DNA from: Mercenaria mercenaria
Taxonomy: Eukaryota; Mollusca; Bivalvia; Venerida; Veneridae
DNA: 64,000 bases
Assembly: GCF_021730395.1 (NCBI RefSeq)
Contig: NC_069368.1
Coordinates: 13,038,001 to 13,102,000, forward strand
Reading direction: 5' to 3'
Position 1 is the stretch's first letter; each line of letters opens with the position of its first letter. The notes under the pieces are model-generated. The model had not been told where the DNA came from. It worked only from the letters and a program-made list of their open reading frames with translations, and searched no databases. This document shows, piece by piece, positions 42,092-53,964 of the stretch. Position numbers and translations under genes: made by a program.

Positions 42092-43200
42092 CAGGACGTG
42101 GACGTGGCAGTAGCGGACGTGATAGTGGAGCTGATAATCAGGGGTGGCAACAGCAAGGAAGTCAGAGGAGGGGCGGTGCTCGGGGATGGAAGGGACATTA
42201 AATAAGAACAGCCTTTTGGAATGTGCATGGTTGGAGCAGTAATAGCTCAAGTGATAATTTTATCCTTAGAGATCTTTAAATCTTAACATTATTGGTACTG
42301 CAGAATCACATTTATTAAATTCTGAATATACATGATGTACTTAATTTTACATGGTTTGGTAATAACCTTAAGACAATTCATGTAAATGTTAAAAAGGGTT
42401 CTGGAGGAGTTGATGTTTTAATACGAAATTCCATTTTACATCGTTTTAATGTGTCGGTAATGAATGACCCTTGTGAAGATATATTTTGGTTAAAGCTCAC
42501 ACATAAATCCTATGATATTTGTCTCTTGACTTGTGTATGTTATCTCTCTCCCCCCCACCCCATCCCACCCACGAAAATTCTTCAAAGCAGGTGGACCCTA
42601 ATGTATTTTATGACACTTTGTTGATACACTTGTACGAGTACTAGAGTCTTGGGCTACCATTTATTTGCGGTGATTTTGTCAGCTGCCGTGGAGATTTGGA
42701 AGGTTACATAGCAGGTGAAGACAATATTGTTGAGAGAGAGAGAGAGGTTGTTGATTTTAAAACAAATACGTATGGTGAATTACTAATAGTTTTTTAAATA
42801 AAAAGTAATTGTTGCATTTTAAATGGTCGGAATACAGTTTGTAATGGTTTAACGTCTGTATCAACTAAGAGGTGCACAGCTGTAGATTATTGTATTATAC
42901 CCCATGAAAATTTGTCATTGTTCAACCAATTCTATGTACACAGGGTTCTTTTGTATCTAATTGTATCAGTTCTTCTAATATTTCTGATCACGTCACAAGA
43001 TTTTAATATGGGAACTACATCTGGTTGCCAGTTCTTCAGATAATGAGAAAAATTTAAGCTGTCCAACAGTGGACACGTTTGATTGTTCAAATGCTGATCA
43101 AGAGGTTGACGGGCAAATTAACAATTGTATCTCTGAAATAGAACAAGGATATTGAACCCAAACTGATATTAACACAGCTTTTGAAGATCAGCTTTGAAAA
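42092..43200 (+). pseudogene. LINE ORF2 5' fragment: AP endonuclease domain
   Basis: Decayed frames read RTAFWNVHGW (about 42205), then SGGVDVLIRN, FICGDFVSCRGDLEGY (about 42660-42700), TAVDYCIIPHENL and SNISDH, which are endonuclease landmarks in the right order. A glycine/arginine-rich segment precedes it. A C-rich tract (42547-42570) and a GA microsatellite (42733-42747) lie inside. Multiple stops and frame changes; dead. Confidence 0.65.
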
Positions 43201-43261
43201 AATTGCGACGAAAAAAAATACATTAATTGTTAAAATTAATTTCATATTGTATTTCGCACAA

Positions 43262-43470
43262 CTTTCAACTACTGTTGCTGCTATAACTTCCAACAGTAGC
43301 AGCAGTAATAGTACTGTTGTTGCTAAAACTGCCGACAGTAACAGCAGTAATATTGTTGTTGTTGCTAAAACTGCCAACAGTAACAGCAGTAAATCTGTTG
43401 TTACTTATATAACTTTACAACAGAAATGGCAGTAATACTGCTGCTACTGCTATAACTTCCAGCAGTAGTA
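43262..43470. repeat. CAGTAGCAGTAA-type minisatellite
   Basis: Imperfect units of AACAGTAGCAGCAGTAATA and GTTGTTGCTAAAACTGCC alternate for about 200 bp. Open frames across it on both strands are by-products of the repeat. Confidence 0.7.
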
Positions 43471-43511
43471 GCAGTAATACTGCTGTTATTTCTCTACTGC
43501 TAACTTCACGA

Positions 43512-43870
43512 TTACACTTTTGTTGCTAAATATTGATGATGTGACAGTTCAGTTCTGTCCTTTTTAAACGTTTTTTCCTCCTGTATAGCTTCGATCACTG
43601 GCATGTCTTTAGATTCATAGCTGAGTTTCTCTCGGAAACGGGTTAAGTTTTCTTGTGCGAATATTCCATCGCCTATGCTTTTACGTGCTGTGTACACCTT
43701 TTGCCTGACCTTGGATCCGTAAACTTGACAATGACCGTAAGATTTGTAATTCCCTTGTGCTTGCCTAGCCTTTGACACTTATCCATGTCATAACTCGTCA
43801 GTTCGATACCCACGTCGCTAGCACGCTTTGTTACTTTAGCTTCAACAACCTCCGATGCATTGTGAGTTTG
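43512..43870 (-). pseudogene. Fragment of a LINE ORF1-like protein
   Basis: The minus strand gives ASEVVEAKVTKRASDVGIEL, TNLTVIVKF and, after a frame change, RQKVYTARKSIGDGIFAQEN and LTRFREKLSYESKDM. This resembles the RNA-binding and C-terminal part of ORF1 proteins of non-LTR retrotransposons. No intact ORF. Confidence 0.5.
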
Positions 43871-43879
43871 GATTTGTTT

Positions 43880-44585
43880 ACGTACAGCTGCGGTATATAA
43901 TACGGTATATAATGTCCTGAAAGCGCAAATCGTATTACGCGAACTTTTAAAAAATTACATTTTTTAGCGATTTTTTTTATAAGGATAATGATGACAGATC
44001 ATTTGTTTGTTGATAAAAACTTATAAAAGGGACCTCAAAATTACGTAATTGTAGGTCCGGTAACCGAACATTTAGCCCGCCCACTAGAGGTTTTCTTTGC
44101 GTCATTTAAGTTATTTGCTCATAACTTATGAATTGCGTATTTTTCAATGAAATTATTGTACTTATGTGAAAATTAACATCAGATCAATATTTGTCTTAAA
44201 AGTGCTGCTGATTATAGAGGTAATTACTGTCTTTTTCAATGTTGAATATTGTGCATTAGGTGTGCCGATACAAATATTGACAAACAGATCGCAAACATGA
44301 ACTGTTGTGTTACACTATTCATAAACAAATTGATCAAAAAATGCCTAGGGAAAGGCTAGGCTTGTAGTAAACGGTCGGATAGGACACATACCTAGACACT
44401 TATACATCATTCACATTTCTTATTAGGCACAGTGCAATTGGGTGCAGGACATTACGTACCCAAGCCAAACTGTATCCAGATGTATGTTGTCAAATAGTTG
44501 GACCTCTAAGTTTCAGACTGGGTTCTGAAACATTGGAAGGAACAGAAACAGATGTTTGATAGCTGCCGGCGAGTGTTAAATCTTA
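43880..44585. other. Intergenic, no feature recognised
   Basis: AT-rich; nothing recognised. Confidence 0.4.
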
Positions 44586-44598
44586 TCCCTGGGTATAA

Positions 44599-44819
44599 TT
44601 TGTTGGGTTTAAGGTCGCACTGACACAATTATAGGTCATATGGTGTTTTTCCAGCTTTTCATGGTGGAGGAAGACCGAAGATGCCCCTCCGTGCATTATT
44701 TTATCACGAGCAGGCACATGGGTAGAATCACCGACCTTCCGTAAGCCAGCTGGATGGCTTCCTCACATGAAGAATTCAACGCCCCAAGTGAGGCTCAAAC
44801 CCACATCCATGAGAGGCTT
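44599..44819 (-). mobile_element. tRNA-derived SINE, family B, copy 2, 5'-truncated, 11-bp TSD
   Basis: Same body as the copy at 8180-8461 (GGAAGCCATCCAGCTGGCTT, GGAGGGGCATCT) and tail TTAAACCCAACAAAT on the minus strand. The tRNA-like head is mostly missing. It is flanked by CCTGGGTATAA at 44588-44598 and 44820-44830. Confidence 0.85.
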
Positions 44820-45149
44820 CCTGGGTATAAGATCTGAAAGTCAATGTGGTTAATGTAGGGATTAAGATCCTTCCTATCTGTTGTTTTATCACAAGGTATT
44901 AATTTCAGTCAGTGTTTTCCATCTGACAGCTATGTCTTAACTCATTTAATGTGTAAGAATTATTGCAGTCTTTATGGAGGATAGTATTGGTCCCTTCCAA
45001 AAAAATGTTACCTGTAATTTACTGTAATTTTGCTGAATTACAAAGGCAAAGTTTTTTCTCAAGCAGCTACGACAAGCCCCAAGGTTCATCTTGAAATAAA
45101 CAATACCAAGGTCACAGATATTTTTAAAAGTGACAGCTTCACTGAACAA

Positions 45150-45840
45150 GAGCTGTCCGTAAACAGCGTACTTCACTATTTGGCGATTTGACAGTAAAAT
45201 GAATTTATGTCTCAATAGACCTCTACTTTAAAAGGAAGACACGCCAAAATATAGAAAGACCCTACTACTCAGAGAGATTAAAAGTCGAGTATGGAAGGGG
45301 TACTGACATTCTTTATTTTGATGGAACTAAATTATATCAGGAAAAACAATTTCTATTTATTTTTATTCATTTTTTTTAAATTTCATTTATCTATTTTATT
45401 TATCATCATAGCAGATGATGATGATAAAGATACTTTATCAGATGACCTTGGGTGTAATGGGCCCAGCCCCTGCACAGACTTTCTTTGTATGCTGGACAAT
45501 ATGTGAACTTACAATAAGGTATAAGCAATAGTAACAAAGATATGACAGAAAAACGAAGGCCCAAAGACTTTAACCTTAAAAATAACTTAAAATACAACAC
45601 CTTGGTGACCTTGACCTTGGGTATAATAGACCCAGTCCCTGCTATACTTTGTTTGTATGCTGAACAATGTTAATGTGAAGTTACAATAAAATATAAGCAA
45701 TAATAACAAAGAAAAACAAAGGCTGCCGAAAAACTTTAACCAAGAAAGCTCACGCCGACGCCGACGCCGACGCCGACACCGACACCGACGCCGGGGCGAG
45801 TAGAATAGCACCCCCATTCTCCGAAGAGTGGAGCTAAAAG
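45150..45840 (-). mobile_element. Helitron-like non-autonomous element (HINE type)
   Basis: On the minus strand it starts TTAGCTCCACTCTTCGGAG, then a GGCGTC/GGTGTC tract (45750-45795), then two diverged units marked by CCCAAGGTCA. It ends in a hairpin GCTGTTTACGGACAGC followed by TCTTGTT, the same 3' end as the element at 5120-5960. The arginine-rich ORF over the GC tract is a repeat artefact. Confidence 0.6.
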
Positions 45841-45844
45841 GTTG

Positions 45845-47035
45845 TTGCGGTTGGAGGTAAGTCCCGGAATATCTGAAACCTCAATACAAAAATTATTATT
45901 AAATGCTTTTAAAAGTATCATTAAAGTACAAGTTTGATAGTTAATGTTTGAAAGTCTGAACATTGTTACTGTATTATATATGAATACAGAGTCTTCTTCG
46001 GCAAATGAGGTTTAAGTGTAAGCTAACTTCTGTTGAATTCGATACTTTATGCTTAAATCCTATAAAACATGAATGGTGATTTTATTTCTAGATGGATTGT
46101 AATGAAATTTCATTGCTGTTTTTTTTAATACGACAGCACCGAATTCCAAAGTTAGCTAAACTTCAAAGAAAAGATACATTTCAACATCTTCCACGTGCCA
46201 GAACTTTGGATACCTTGGCCTTGAAATTGACATCATCAAGATAATAACAGTTTTAAAAAGACCTTCAAAACATGTTCCATCCTAGACGGTGGGAAGTTTA
46301 TAAAAACTGACTAGAAAATGATATGGACATGTGTACTAATGACTGAATTTCGATAAAAATCAATGCAAATATGTAATAAGGTACAGTTACCTGCCCTTCG
46401 TTACCCAACTAAAGGAAGTGTATCCGAGAGAAAAGATCCGGACGACTGAACCGCCACGCAGTGGTTTGTTGGTCAACAAACCAGCAAAGCACTACGGTCA
46501 GACAAATATGAGCACTTGGTGTAGGAGTCATGTCTTAATGACCTTAGCAATATTTGTAGAAAATGGAATTCCGTTTATTACGAAAAACAATTATCTCAAC
46601 AAAAAATGTCATAATATAAATATTTTTGCTTTCTCTTGTTTAATTCATATAAAATATTAAAAGAGTAATTAGATTTTTTCTTATCTACAGCTCTTTGTAC
46701 ATCTGACTAAAATCATTTTCTCAGTAAACATTTATTTGCAATGCTTTAAAGACGAAACTTGGTCTGGTTTTATATTGACAGTACATATAGCAATTTGCAA
46801 TTTAAATGTAATTCCATATTTCACAACGGACTTAGACCTTGAAACGTGCATTTTTGTATGAATTGCTTCAATAATCTTTAATGATAATAGCAATCGCATA
46901 CTCGTGTCATAATTATTATTGATCAGTTAACAAAGTTAGAATTTCATATGATTCATTTGTACCTACCAGCATTTTGCATTAGTGGCATTTTTTTTCTAAA
47001 TATAACTAGTTCTCATTTTTTTTCTGATTGGCAGT
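45845..47035. other. Intergenic, no gene recognised
   Basis: AT-rich. A small hairpin TGGTTTGTTGGTCAACAAACCA-type lies at about 46459-46480. Nothing else seen. Confidence 0.4.
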
Positions 47036-47110
47036 AAGCGTTTTTTCGTGCAACCGAAACTAAAAGTAAATCACTTACTGAGAAAGATCGATATACCCAA
47101 ACGTACCGAA
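47036..47110 (+). repeat. Direct repeat partner of 51440-51560
   Basis: GCAGTAAGCG...TTTCGTGCAACCGAAACTA and AAACGTACCGAATATT recur as GCAGTAAGTG...TTTCGTGCAACCAAAACTA and AGTACCGAATATT at 51440-51560. Unclassified dispersed repeat. Confidence 0.5.
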
Positions 47111-47278
47111 TATTGCCCGGGAGAATTTTTTATCCTAGCTTCATGCAAAATAAAGGCAAAAATCAAGGGGTCAGATAAATTTTGCTTTATCTGGTCAGTG
47201 ACTAGATAAAGCTTGGCGGACTACTTTTTGGATTTGTTTTAAAAGGACGCCATCTTGTTTTTGAGAATAACTGCTAAA

Positions 47279-49817
47279 AGGTTATAACACACTAAATAGC
47301 CACCACTATATATTCTATATAAAATGACAAGTTTTCACAATGCTGCAATACACACCTAGACCCATTTTAAATTTCTTTAGCTTACATTTTCTTGTAGATC
47401 TCCCTTTGAAAATGAATGCAATTTGTAAAGAAATAAAGATAAACAATTGCTGAAAACTGTGTTCCACCTTGTTATGCGAAATTTCACCACTCGCACGCTA
47501 TTGCAAATGCATCAAAACGAACATGTGTAACTGTTCTTTGAAAATGGTGAGTTTTTAAAGGCGTTTAACTGTCCGAAAGTGGAGCCCCTTTAGGCAGCCC
47601 TTTTCCGGAATTCAATGTTTATATCAGTATACTGACACTTGTTTTGTAAAGTAATATACATGTTTTACATGTTGTTCAATTTTCATGTCAAACAACTCTT
47701 TCTTTCTATGATTTGGTGTTGTTTGATTTTTGTTTCTCAAGGCCTCCATCGAAACCTTAAGCCGTTAAATTTGGCTGAATCACATATAATCATTAAACGC
47801 TGTTTTTTCAAAAAACCCGTAAGATATTACATCAAATATACCACCAGCAAGTGCGGAATAGACAACCACACTGACAAAAACTTATAATTATGCAACTGTG
47901 ATAAAATATAGAACAAAATTAGTGTTTAGTGAATTTTTTTTTGTTAAAAAAAAAGCTTATTTTTCAGTAAAAAATGGGAAAATTGTCTTTTTTTTTCATC
48001 TCAAATGCAATAATACTGCATATTTTTGCATTCTATAGCTAAAGTCATATCTCATGGCCATGGTATTCAAGTTCTCTCCAACTATTCATGTCAAAATGTA
48101 ACTAAAAAGGTGTTGATACTGCACACCTGGTCTCTGCTCAAATGGAATGAAATGGTATCTAAGGATATTACTAAAGATCTTCAGATTTCACACCACACAG
48201 GTGATGGAGATTCTAAAGGTCATTCTGATGTAGACAAAGGTCAAGGAACTAAAACTGTGCACTTGAAAGATGTGAGGCACCTAGCAAATTCTCTAAAAAG
48301 GCAAATTAACCGGGCACCATTTAGTGACAAAATGTTCCGTGGTAAACAGAAGTCTAATCTAAAAACAGATTTGTTCTATCTATTAAATCTAGGTGTGTTT
48401 CAGAGCTATCAAGTGCACATAAGAAGTACAAAAGCAATTTGAAAGTAATAAACCATAAAATGCCTAATATAATTTCAGAAATAGTACTATGTTTCAAAGG
48501 TTACTGTGGTACCTCATGTTCTAAATACAGCTTGGTTTGTTCTGGCAACTACAGAAAAGCAAAAAACTATATGCTAGACAATGTCAGGCTTAAAATGACT
48601 GATGATGATGAGACTTTACTCAGGAAATGTATTGAAATTCTCCTTGGTCCAGAAAGCATAGAAAGAAACTAAATTTTTAACATCTACACAGAAATGTGAA
48701 GCAGTGAACAGATCCTACAATGCATGCTTGCCCAAAAATGTTACATTTCTCCGCAACTGCCATGGCCGTATCCATGGCCAGATTCTAAGACTAAATCATG
48801 GGCTTGCTGACACTGTTATCCTTAAAGCTAGGGTAAATGGTGTAAAACTGTCACATGGCTCTTCTGTTATCAGACACCTTTTAAGAACATAGTACTACGA
48901 CAAGTTGCGTAAAACTACTAGGTACATATCGCGAGCAAGACGCAGTCGTTTTGCATCACGCCAGTATAGGTACAAATTACATACAGATTTACACTATTCA
49001 AAGGGTCTCACTGACCCCAAGCCTGAATTTTCTAGCACCCCACACCTAAAAGATCATGCTTATGCATAGAGTGTGATATTAGGATGAAATAAAGATGGTT
49101 ATAAGTAAAATTATTGTGCTGCCTTGTGGCCAGCTGAGCCGGCACTGCACACATATAACAAGTTATATTAACCGCACAAATGTAAATAAGCCTTGTATAA
49201 GTTGTGTATATAATAGTGCTATATTTATCAAAAATATTATACAAAAATAGTAAACTACTGTATACCATAGAATACAGTCCTTGAAAGAAAACTCCCTAAA
49301 CTTATGGCCTGAGCATTGGTCCCCACATTTCTGCTCAAATGTTTCGGGTTAACACAAAGAGAAAAATGGCATATATGCGACACGTGTAGGCCTTCGGGTA
49401 TTTTTAAAATATTTCAAGTGGCCTGACACATAAGTCTGTGCTCATAATATTGTTTTCTGACAGTTTCTCCAGGCAGTTTTGTGGTTATTTTTTCATAGCT
49501 AGGATTTTTATTTACTGTCGTACAACCAAGCCATTTCCGACACCCTTTTTCCCCCACCGGTATAGAATTATCATTTATTTTTTGCTTAATTTTTTCAAAA
49601 ATCAATTGTCTGGGTTGATGTGCAATGTTTACAAATTTTTTTTTATTTGCAGACGACAGAAAATTTTAGTAATTCTACCGGGTGACAATTCTTATAGGTT
49701 ATAACACACTAAATAGCCACCACTATATATTCTATATAAAATGACAAGTTTTCACAATGCTGCAATACACACCTAGACCCATTTTAAATTTCTTTAGCTT
49801 ACATTTTCTTGTAGATC
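47279..49817. repeat. Perfect 122-bp direct repeats bounding a transposase remnant
   Basis: 47279-47400 and 49696-49817 are identical over 122 bases. Both belong to the R1 repeat on the minus strand. The left part of each contains CACTAAATAGCC, whose inverted form GGCTATTTAGTG lies at 50150-50161, so a DNA transposon end is possible. No matching target duplication was found. Confidence 0.85.
48037..49068 (+). pseudogene. DNA-transposon protein remnant (C-terminal half, Mutator-like type suspected)
   Basis: After an acceptor-like TTCTATAG the frames read GHGIQVLSNYSCQNVTKKV, TGDGDSKGHSDV, VRHLANSLKRQINRAPFSD, CGTSCSKYSLVCSG, KCEAVNRSYNACLPKN and LHTDLHYSKGLTDPKPE. This order is that of a mollusc/cnidarian protein type I know as Mutator-like transposase-domain proteins, but the assignment is from memory. 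Frame changes lie near 48400 and 48670, and an in-frame TAG sits at 48890. The N-terminal half is not found. Dead copy. Confidence 0.6.
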
Positions 49818-50164
49818 AACATTAATACTGTAAAAATATCCAAAGAAAAGTAGGGGTCATGTTTGATGCAAGAAAAATATTTCTGGTCAAACGGACACAC
49901 CGTAATTTTTACACTGAAATGACAATCACAATTTAGGGTAGGGGTGTATGAATAAATTTCACATGTTAAATCAGTTTGGAGTCTTTTTTCAACATGCAAA
50001 TGCTACCAGTATGTCAAGTATAGGCATGCAATATGATTTCAACCAATATATAGCAATGATTTCAAGGAAAATCCTTCTTACAGCAAAAAAAAAACTGAGA
50101 ACTATTTGAATCCGCCATTATGCGACTACCATTTTTTCATAGGTGCTCAGGCTATTTAGTGTCT

Positions 50165-51245
50165 GTATGCCAAAAGACATATTTAGGACGGATTACACCA
50201 AACCGGAAGTGACTACTCAGTGTTACATGTGAAGTAGTCCAAAATGTAGTTCCATGCTATGGATGAAATCTGGTATAATGAGTGACATGAGGAGGTGACA
50301 GTTAAATTTTTGGCTTATGTTTATTGCTTATAGTATTGAGAATAGATCTAGACCATTTTCATTGTAAATTTCTTGGAATAAGTTTTATTCTTTGCGAAAA
50401 ATGTCTACCTACGCGTAACTGCTAAACGGCTGTTTTCATGGGGGCATTTTTAAAGGGTGATGTTTCTCAGAACAGATTATTTTTCTTATATTCATATTCA
50501 TAACATGTCAATATTTTTCTATTTTTGATAAGAAGACATGTTATACTAAATGACCATATATGGTTTTCATATCATTGAAATGCTCTAAAGTGCTGAAAAT
50601 GAGGTCTGAATGTTTTGTTATTAATATGAAATAAATAAGGACTTGAATTGGTAGAGTGTAACCTTTATGCAATTATTTTCATAAACACGCTTTTATTAGG
50701 TACGTGAGACCATGTCACAAATATGTTTTACGTGTATTTTAACAAAACCGTATTAATGCAATTATACTTTTCAAAAGTTTTACACGGAAACGTGGAAGAC
50801 GGAAAGTGATCTGAATAGCGTTTGTTCAGAATTTGTTTTGTTCTGTCAGCCATATCTAGTAATAATTGCATCGATTGAGTTGTGAAATGAGAAAAATCCG
50901 GAAAACGGTATCCCTATTTTCATAGGGCAACGAACGACTGTGCGTCGAAATATAGTCTCGTTAGAGTCGTTTTTGGGGTGCAAGATTGGGACAAAACAGG
51001 CATTTTCAACTGAACTTAGGACAAAACTTCACTTGGCAGCAAATGAAAATTATTCTTTAATGTTCAGCAGAACAGAGAAGCCGGACACAAAGCAAAACAA
51101 GGTTAGCCTTTGTTTTTCGGCTCTTATTTTATAATATTTTTATTTTAAAGACCTGTTTGTGTAAATTTATGGTGGGGCGTATTAATTTCTGTGCAAGACA
51201 GACTCAGATCTAGTTGGTGGTAAATTTTGAATTTTAATCAAAAAA
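50165..51245. other. Intergenic, no feature recognised
   Basis: AT-rich. The small ORF at 50940-51134 has no recognisable domain. Confidence 0.4.
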
Positions 51246-51248
51246 TGA

Positions 51249-51435
51249 TTTTAGATCAGAAGGTAGGATAATAGAACATTAGATTACTGTCTTATAAATT
51301 TAAATTTATTAAGTTCGTCTACGAAAAAATAAAAGTCTCGGCAGAGCCTAGACTTTTATATTTTCTCCGACTCACTTAATAAATTTACATTTATAAGACA
51401 GTAACCTAATATTCTCTATTTTCTGATCTTTATTT
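51249..51435. mobile_element. 187-bp hairpin MITE
   Basis: An almost complete inverted repeat: AGATCAGAAGGTAGGATAAT / ATTCTCTATTTTCTGATCT at the ends, TTACTGTCTTATAAAT / ATTTATAAGACAGTAA and TAAAAGTCT / AGACTTTTA further in. No coding capacity. Confidence 0.75.
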
Positions 51436-51439
51436 GGAT

Positions 51440-52162
51440 TTGCAGTAAGTGGTTATTTCGTGCAACCAAAACTAAAACTCAATCAATTTCTGATATATTC
51501 TATTTATAGAAAAATCAATACACCACAAACGTATGGAGTACCGAATATTTCCCTGAAGAAATTATAAAACATCAGTCTCGAGTAAATATACTTAAGTTAA
51601 TCTTATTGTAATTTACCTCACTATCTCAACTTTACCTTACTAGCTCACCGTGAAACTTTCATTGTGAGCTACTAGTGCTAGTATTAGTTCTAGTGTCGGT
51701 AGTCCTTGCGTCAACATTAACTTATATATGAAAACCTACATAAAATTATCATTATATATTACGAATTTTTTGCCATTATAGAGATTATTTCAGTCAAGTA
51801 ATTTATTACACAGTAAGCGTTGATTAAAGACATGTATGTTATTAATCATATCTTACCTGAAAAGCCTGCTTTATTCTTATTTTTGTCAGAAAAGAAACAG
51901 TATTTCCAGTCTATTTCCACACATAATACAAATATAAAACTTGTTCCTTACATTTAAAAATGTCTATTTTCTTCCATTTTATTTATCTTTTTCATATAAT
52001 TGCTGTATATATTTTTCTCCTACTTGAATGACATCTACATACTTAAGGGTCGCGGCTCCATGTCACTGAAGTTTTAAGTATAATGCCGGAAATTATTACG
52101 TAACTATTATGCAAATGGCATGATAAAACACAAGTCACCTAGGCAATTAAGACCCTAACTTA
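51440..52162. other. Spacer before the large element
   Basis: The first 120 bases pair with the direct repeat at 47036-47110. The rest is AT-rich without features. Confidence 0.45.
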
Positions 52163-52179
52163 ATTCACTGCGAAAAAAG

Positions 52180-52965
52180 AGTTAATATACGGGAGTGTAC
52201 GGGATCCCGTATATTACCCATATACGGGAAGAAATACGGGAAAACTAAAATACGGGCGTGTACGGGGCTTGTATATTTAAAAGTCCGTATACTAATAAAA
52301 TACGGATTTCCGTATACTATGAAATACGGAATTCTTAGTATACGATACCCCGTATATTATTGAAATACGGGAAATTCTAAAAAGGGTTATTCTGATCGTA
52401 TACAACACCGTATATTCCCGTATATGTCTGGTGTACGGGAATACATAAATCCGTATATTACGAAAATACGGGACGTATATTTCCCGTATATGTTTCATAT
52501 ACAACCCCGTATATTTCCCGTATATTCTGGATATACGGGATATGTATAGTTTGTATATTTCGAAAATACAGGGATTTTTAAATTTTTCCCGTATATTATA
52601 CTTCGTATACAACTCCGTATATTTCCCGTATATGCCGGATATACGGGATTTAAATAATTTGTATATTTCCCGTATATTCTTTGTATACAACTCCGTATAT
52701 TTCCCGTATATTCTGGATATACGGGGTATGTATAGTTTGTATATTTTGAAAATACAGGGATTAAATTTCCCGTATATTCTTCGTATACAACTCCGTATAT
52801 TTCCCGTATATGCCGGAAATACGGGATTTAAATAATTTGTATATTTCGAAAATACGGGACGTATATGTCCGTATATGCTTAGTATATAACTCTGCATATT
52901 TCCCGTATATGCCGGAAATACGGGGTTTAAATAACTTATATATTCAAAATTACGGGATGCAATCA
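52180..52965. repeat. Left subterminal array of TATACGGG/CCCGTATA motifs
   Basis: Dozens of copies in both orientations, organised in larger units of about 77-100 bp marked by ACAACTCCGTATATTTCCCG near 52609, 52686 and 52786. The 224-residue open frame across it is tyrosine-rich repeat translation and not a gene. Confidence 0.85.
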
Positions 52966-52969
52966 ATAT

Positions 52970-53540
52970 GTGTAGTGAAAATTATATTCTCCGGCCATTT
53001 CAAAGGTCAAACGTTTTGCATGTTTTCGAACTTGTACGTGTATGTAGAATGAATGCCAATATTGAAAGAAAGAAATGTTTAATACTAATATGACATGAAC
53101 TGAAAAAGCATTCACGGACCAAAACAGGTATAAATTTAAAATCAAACATGAATGAATCCATCATTTCATCTAGCGCGTTCCCGATTTATTTTAACTTTTA
53201 AATCTAAATAGCCGATTGAGAAAGAAAAGGATTAATCAATTCATCCCTATTTATTTTAGTGATAAATACATCCGTTGATCATCGCCATTGTAAAAATCTA
53301 ATGCAAGCATAAATTAACTTTTTTTCTGCACATTTCCAACGCTTGTGCATACAATGCAAATATTTATAGAAAAAAAGAGGAATAATCCATTTATATTTTG
53401 TACTGAAAAAGTATATAAGACATGTATTGATACTTTACTTATGAAATCAATTCTAATATTTTTACAGACGAAAAATAATCGATATAATGTGTCTGCGTCC
53501 AAAGATTCGAACAAACGCCTTTCATATGAAATATTTTACT
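52970..53540. other. Interior of the large element, no gene seen
   Basis: AT-rich; the small ORFs show no domain. Confidence 0.45.
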
Positions 53541-53546
53541 TTTTCT

Positions 53547-53960
53547 GTGCGCACGTGTTAGCTACCACCTGCGTATGTGGTAATTCACACGTGTGCGGGT
53601 GATAACTATCACGTGCGCAAGTGACAGCACGTTATACTACCATGTGCCCATGTGATAACTAACACGTGCGCACGTGTTAGCTGATCAATGAAAAAGCGTG
53701 AAAGATCTGCAATTTTTCTAAATGGATGTCTTTCATAAGGAAGTGTTATTTATAGTTAGCTGTAATTTACGAAGTAAGTGTTTCTTGTTTATGAAAAAAG
53801 GCTGATATCTCGATTAGTTTCAACAACTGCGAACGTGATAGCTATCACATGCGAACGTGTTAGCTAAGATAGTTATTACGTGCGCACGTGTTAATCAGCA
53901 CATTCGCACGTGGTATCTAACAAGTGCGAATGTGGTGCTAACACGTGTGCACGTGATAAA
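53547..53960. repeat. Cluster of palindromic CACGTG(CG)CACGTG motifs
   Basis: About nine CACGTG sites occur as CACGTGCGCACGTG and variants, joined by GTTAGCTA / TAGCTATCAC spacers, in two blocks (53547-53690 and 53830-53960). No ORF. Lies inside the large CACTA-like element. Confidence 0.75.
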
Positions 53961-53964
53961 TAAA

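Noticed and set aside
43087-43435. Leu-rich and Ser/Asn-rich ORFs on both strands
   Set aside because: By-products of the minisatellite at 43262-43470; no conserved protein.
45587-45963. Open frames with RCRRRRRR and VGVGVGVG runs
   Set aside because: They are translations of the GCCGAC/GGCGTC tract at the start of a Helitron-like element.
47279-49817. LTR retrotransposon bounded by 122-bp LTRs
   Set aside because: The repeats lack TG...CA ends, there is no primer-binding site, the enclosed remnant is DNA-transposon-like, and the repeat also occurs elsewhere as part of a longer dispersed repeat.
52292-52966. A 224-residue open frame on the minus strand
   Set aside because: Its protein is a tyrosine-rich repeat produced by the CCCGTATA array; open frames occur on both strands there and no domain is visible.
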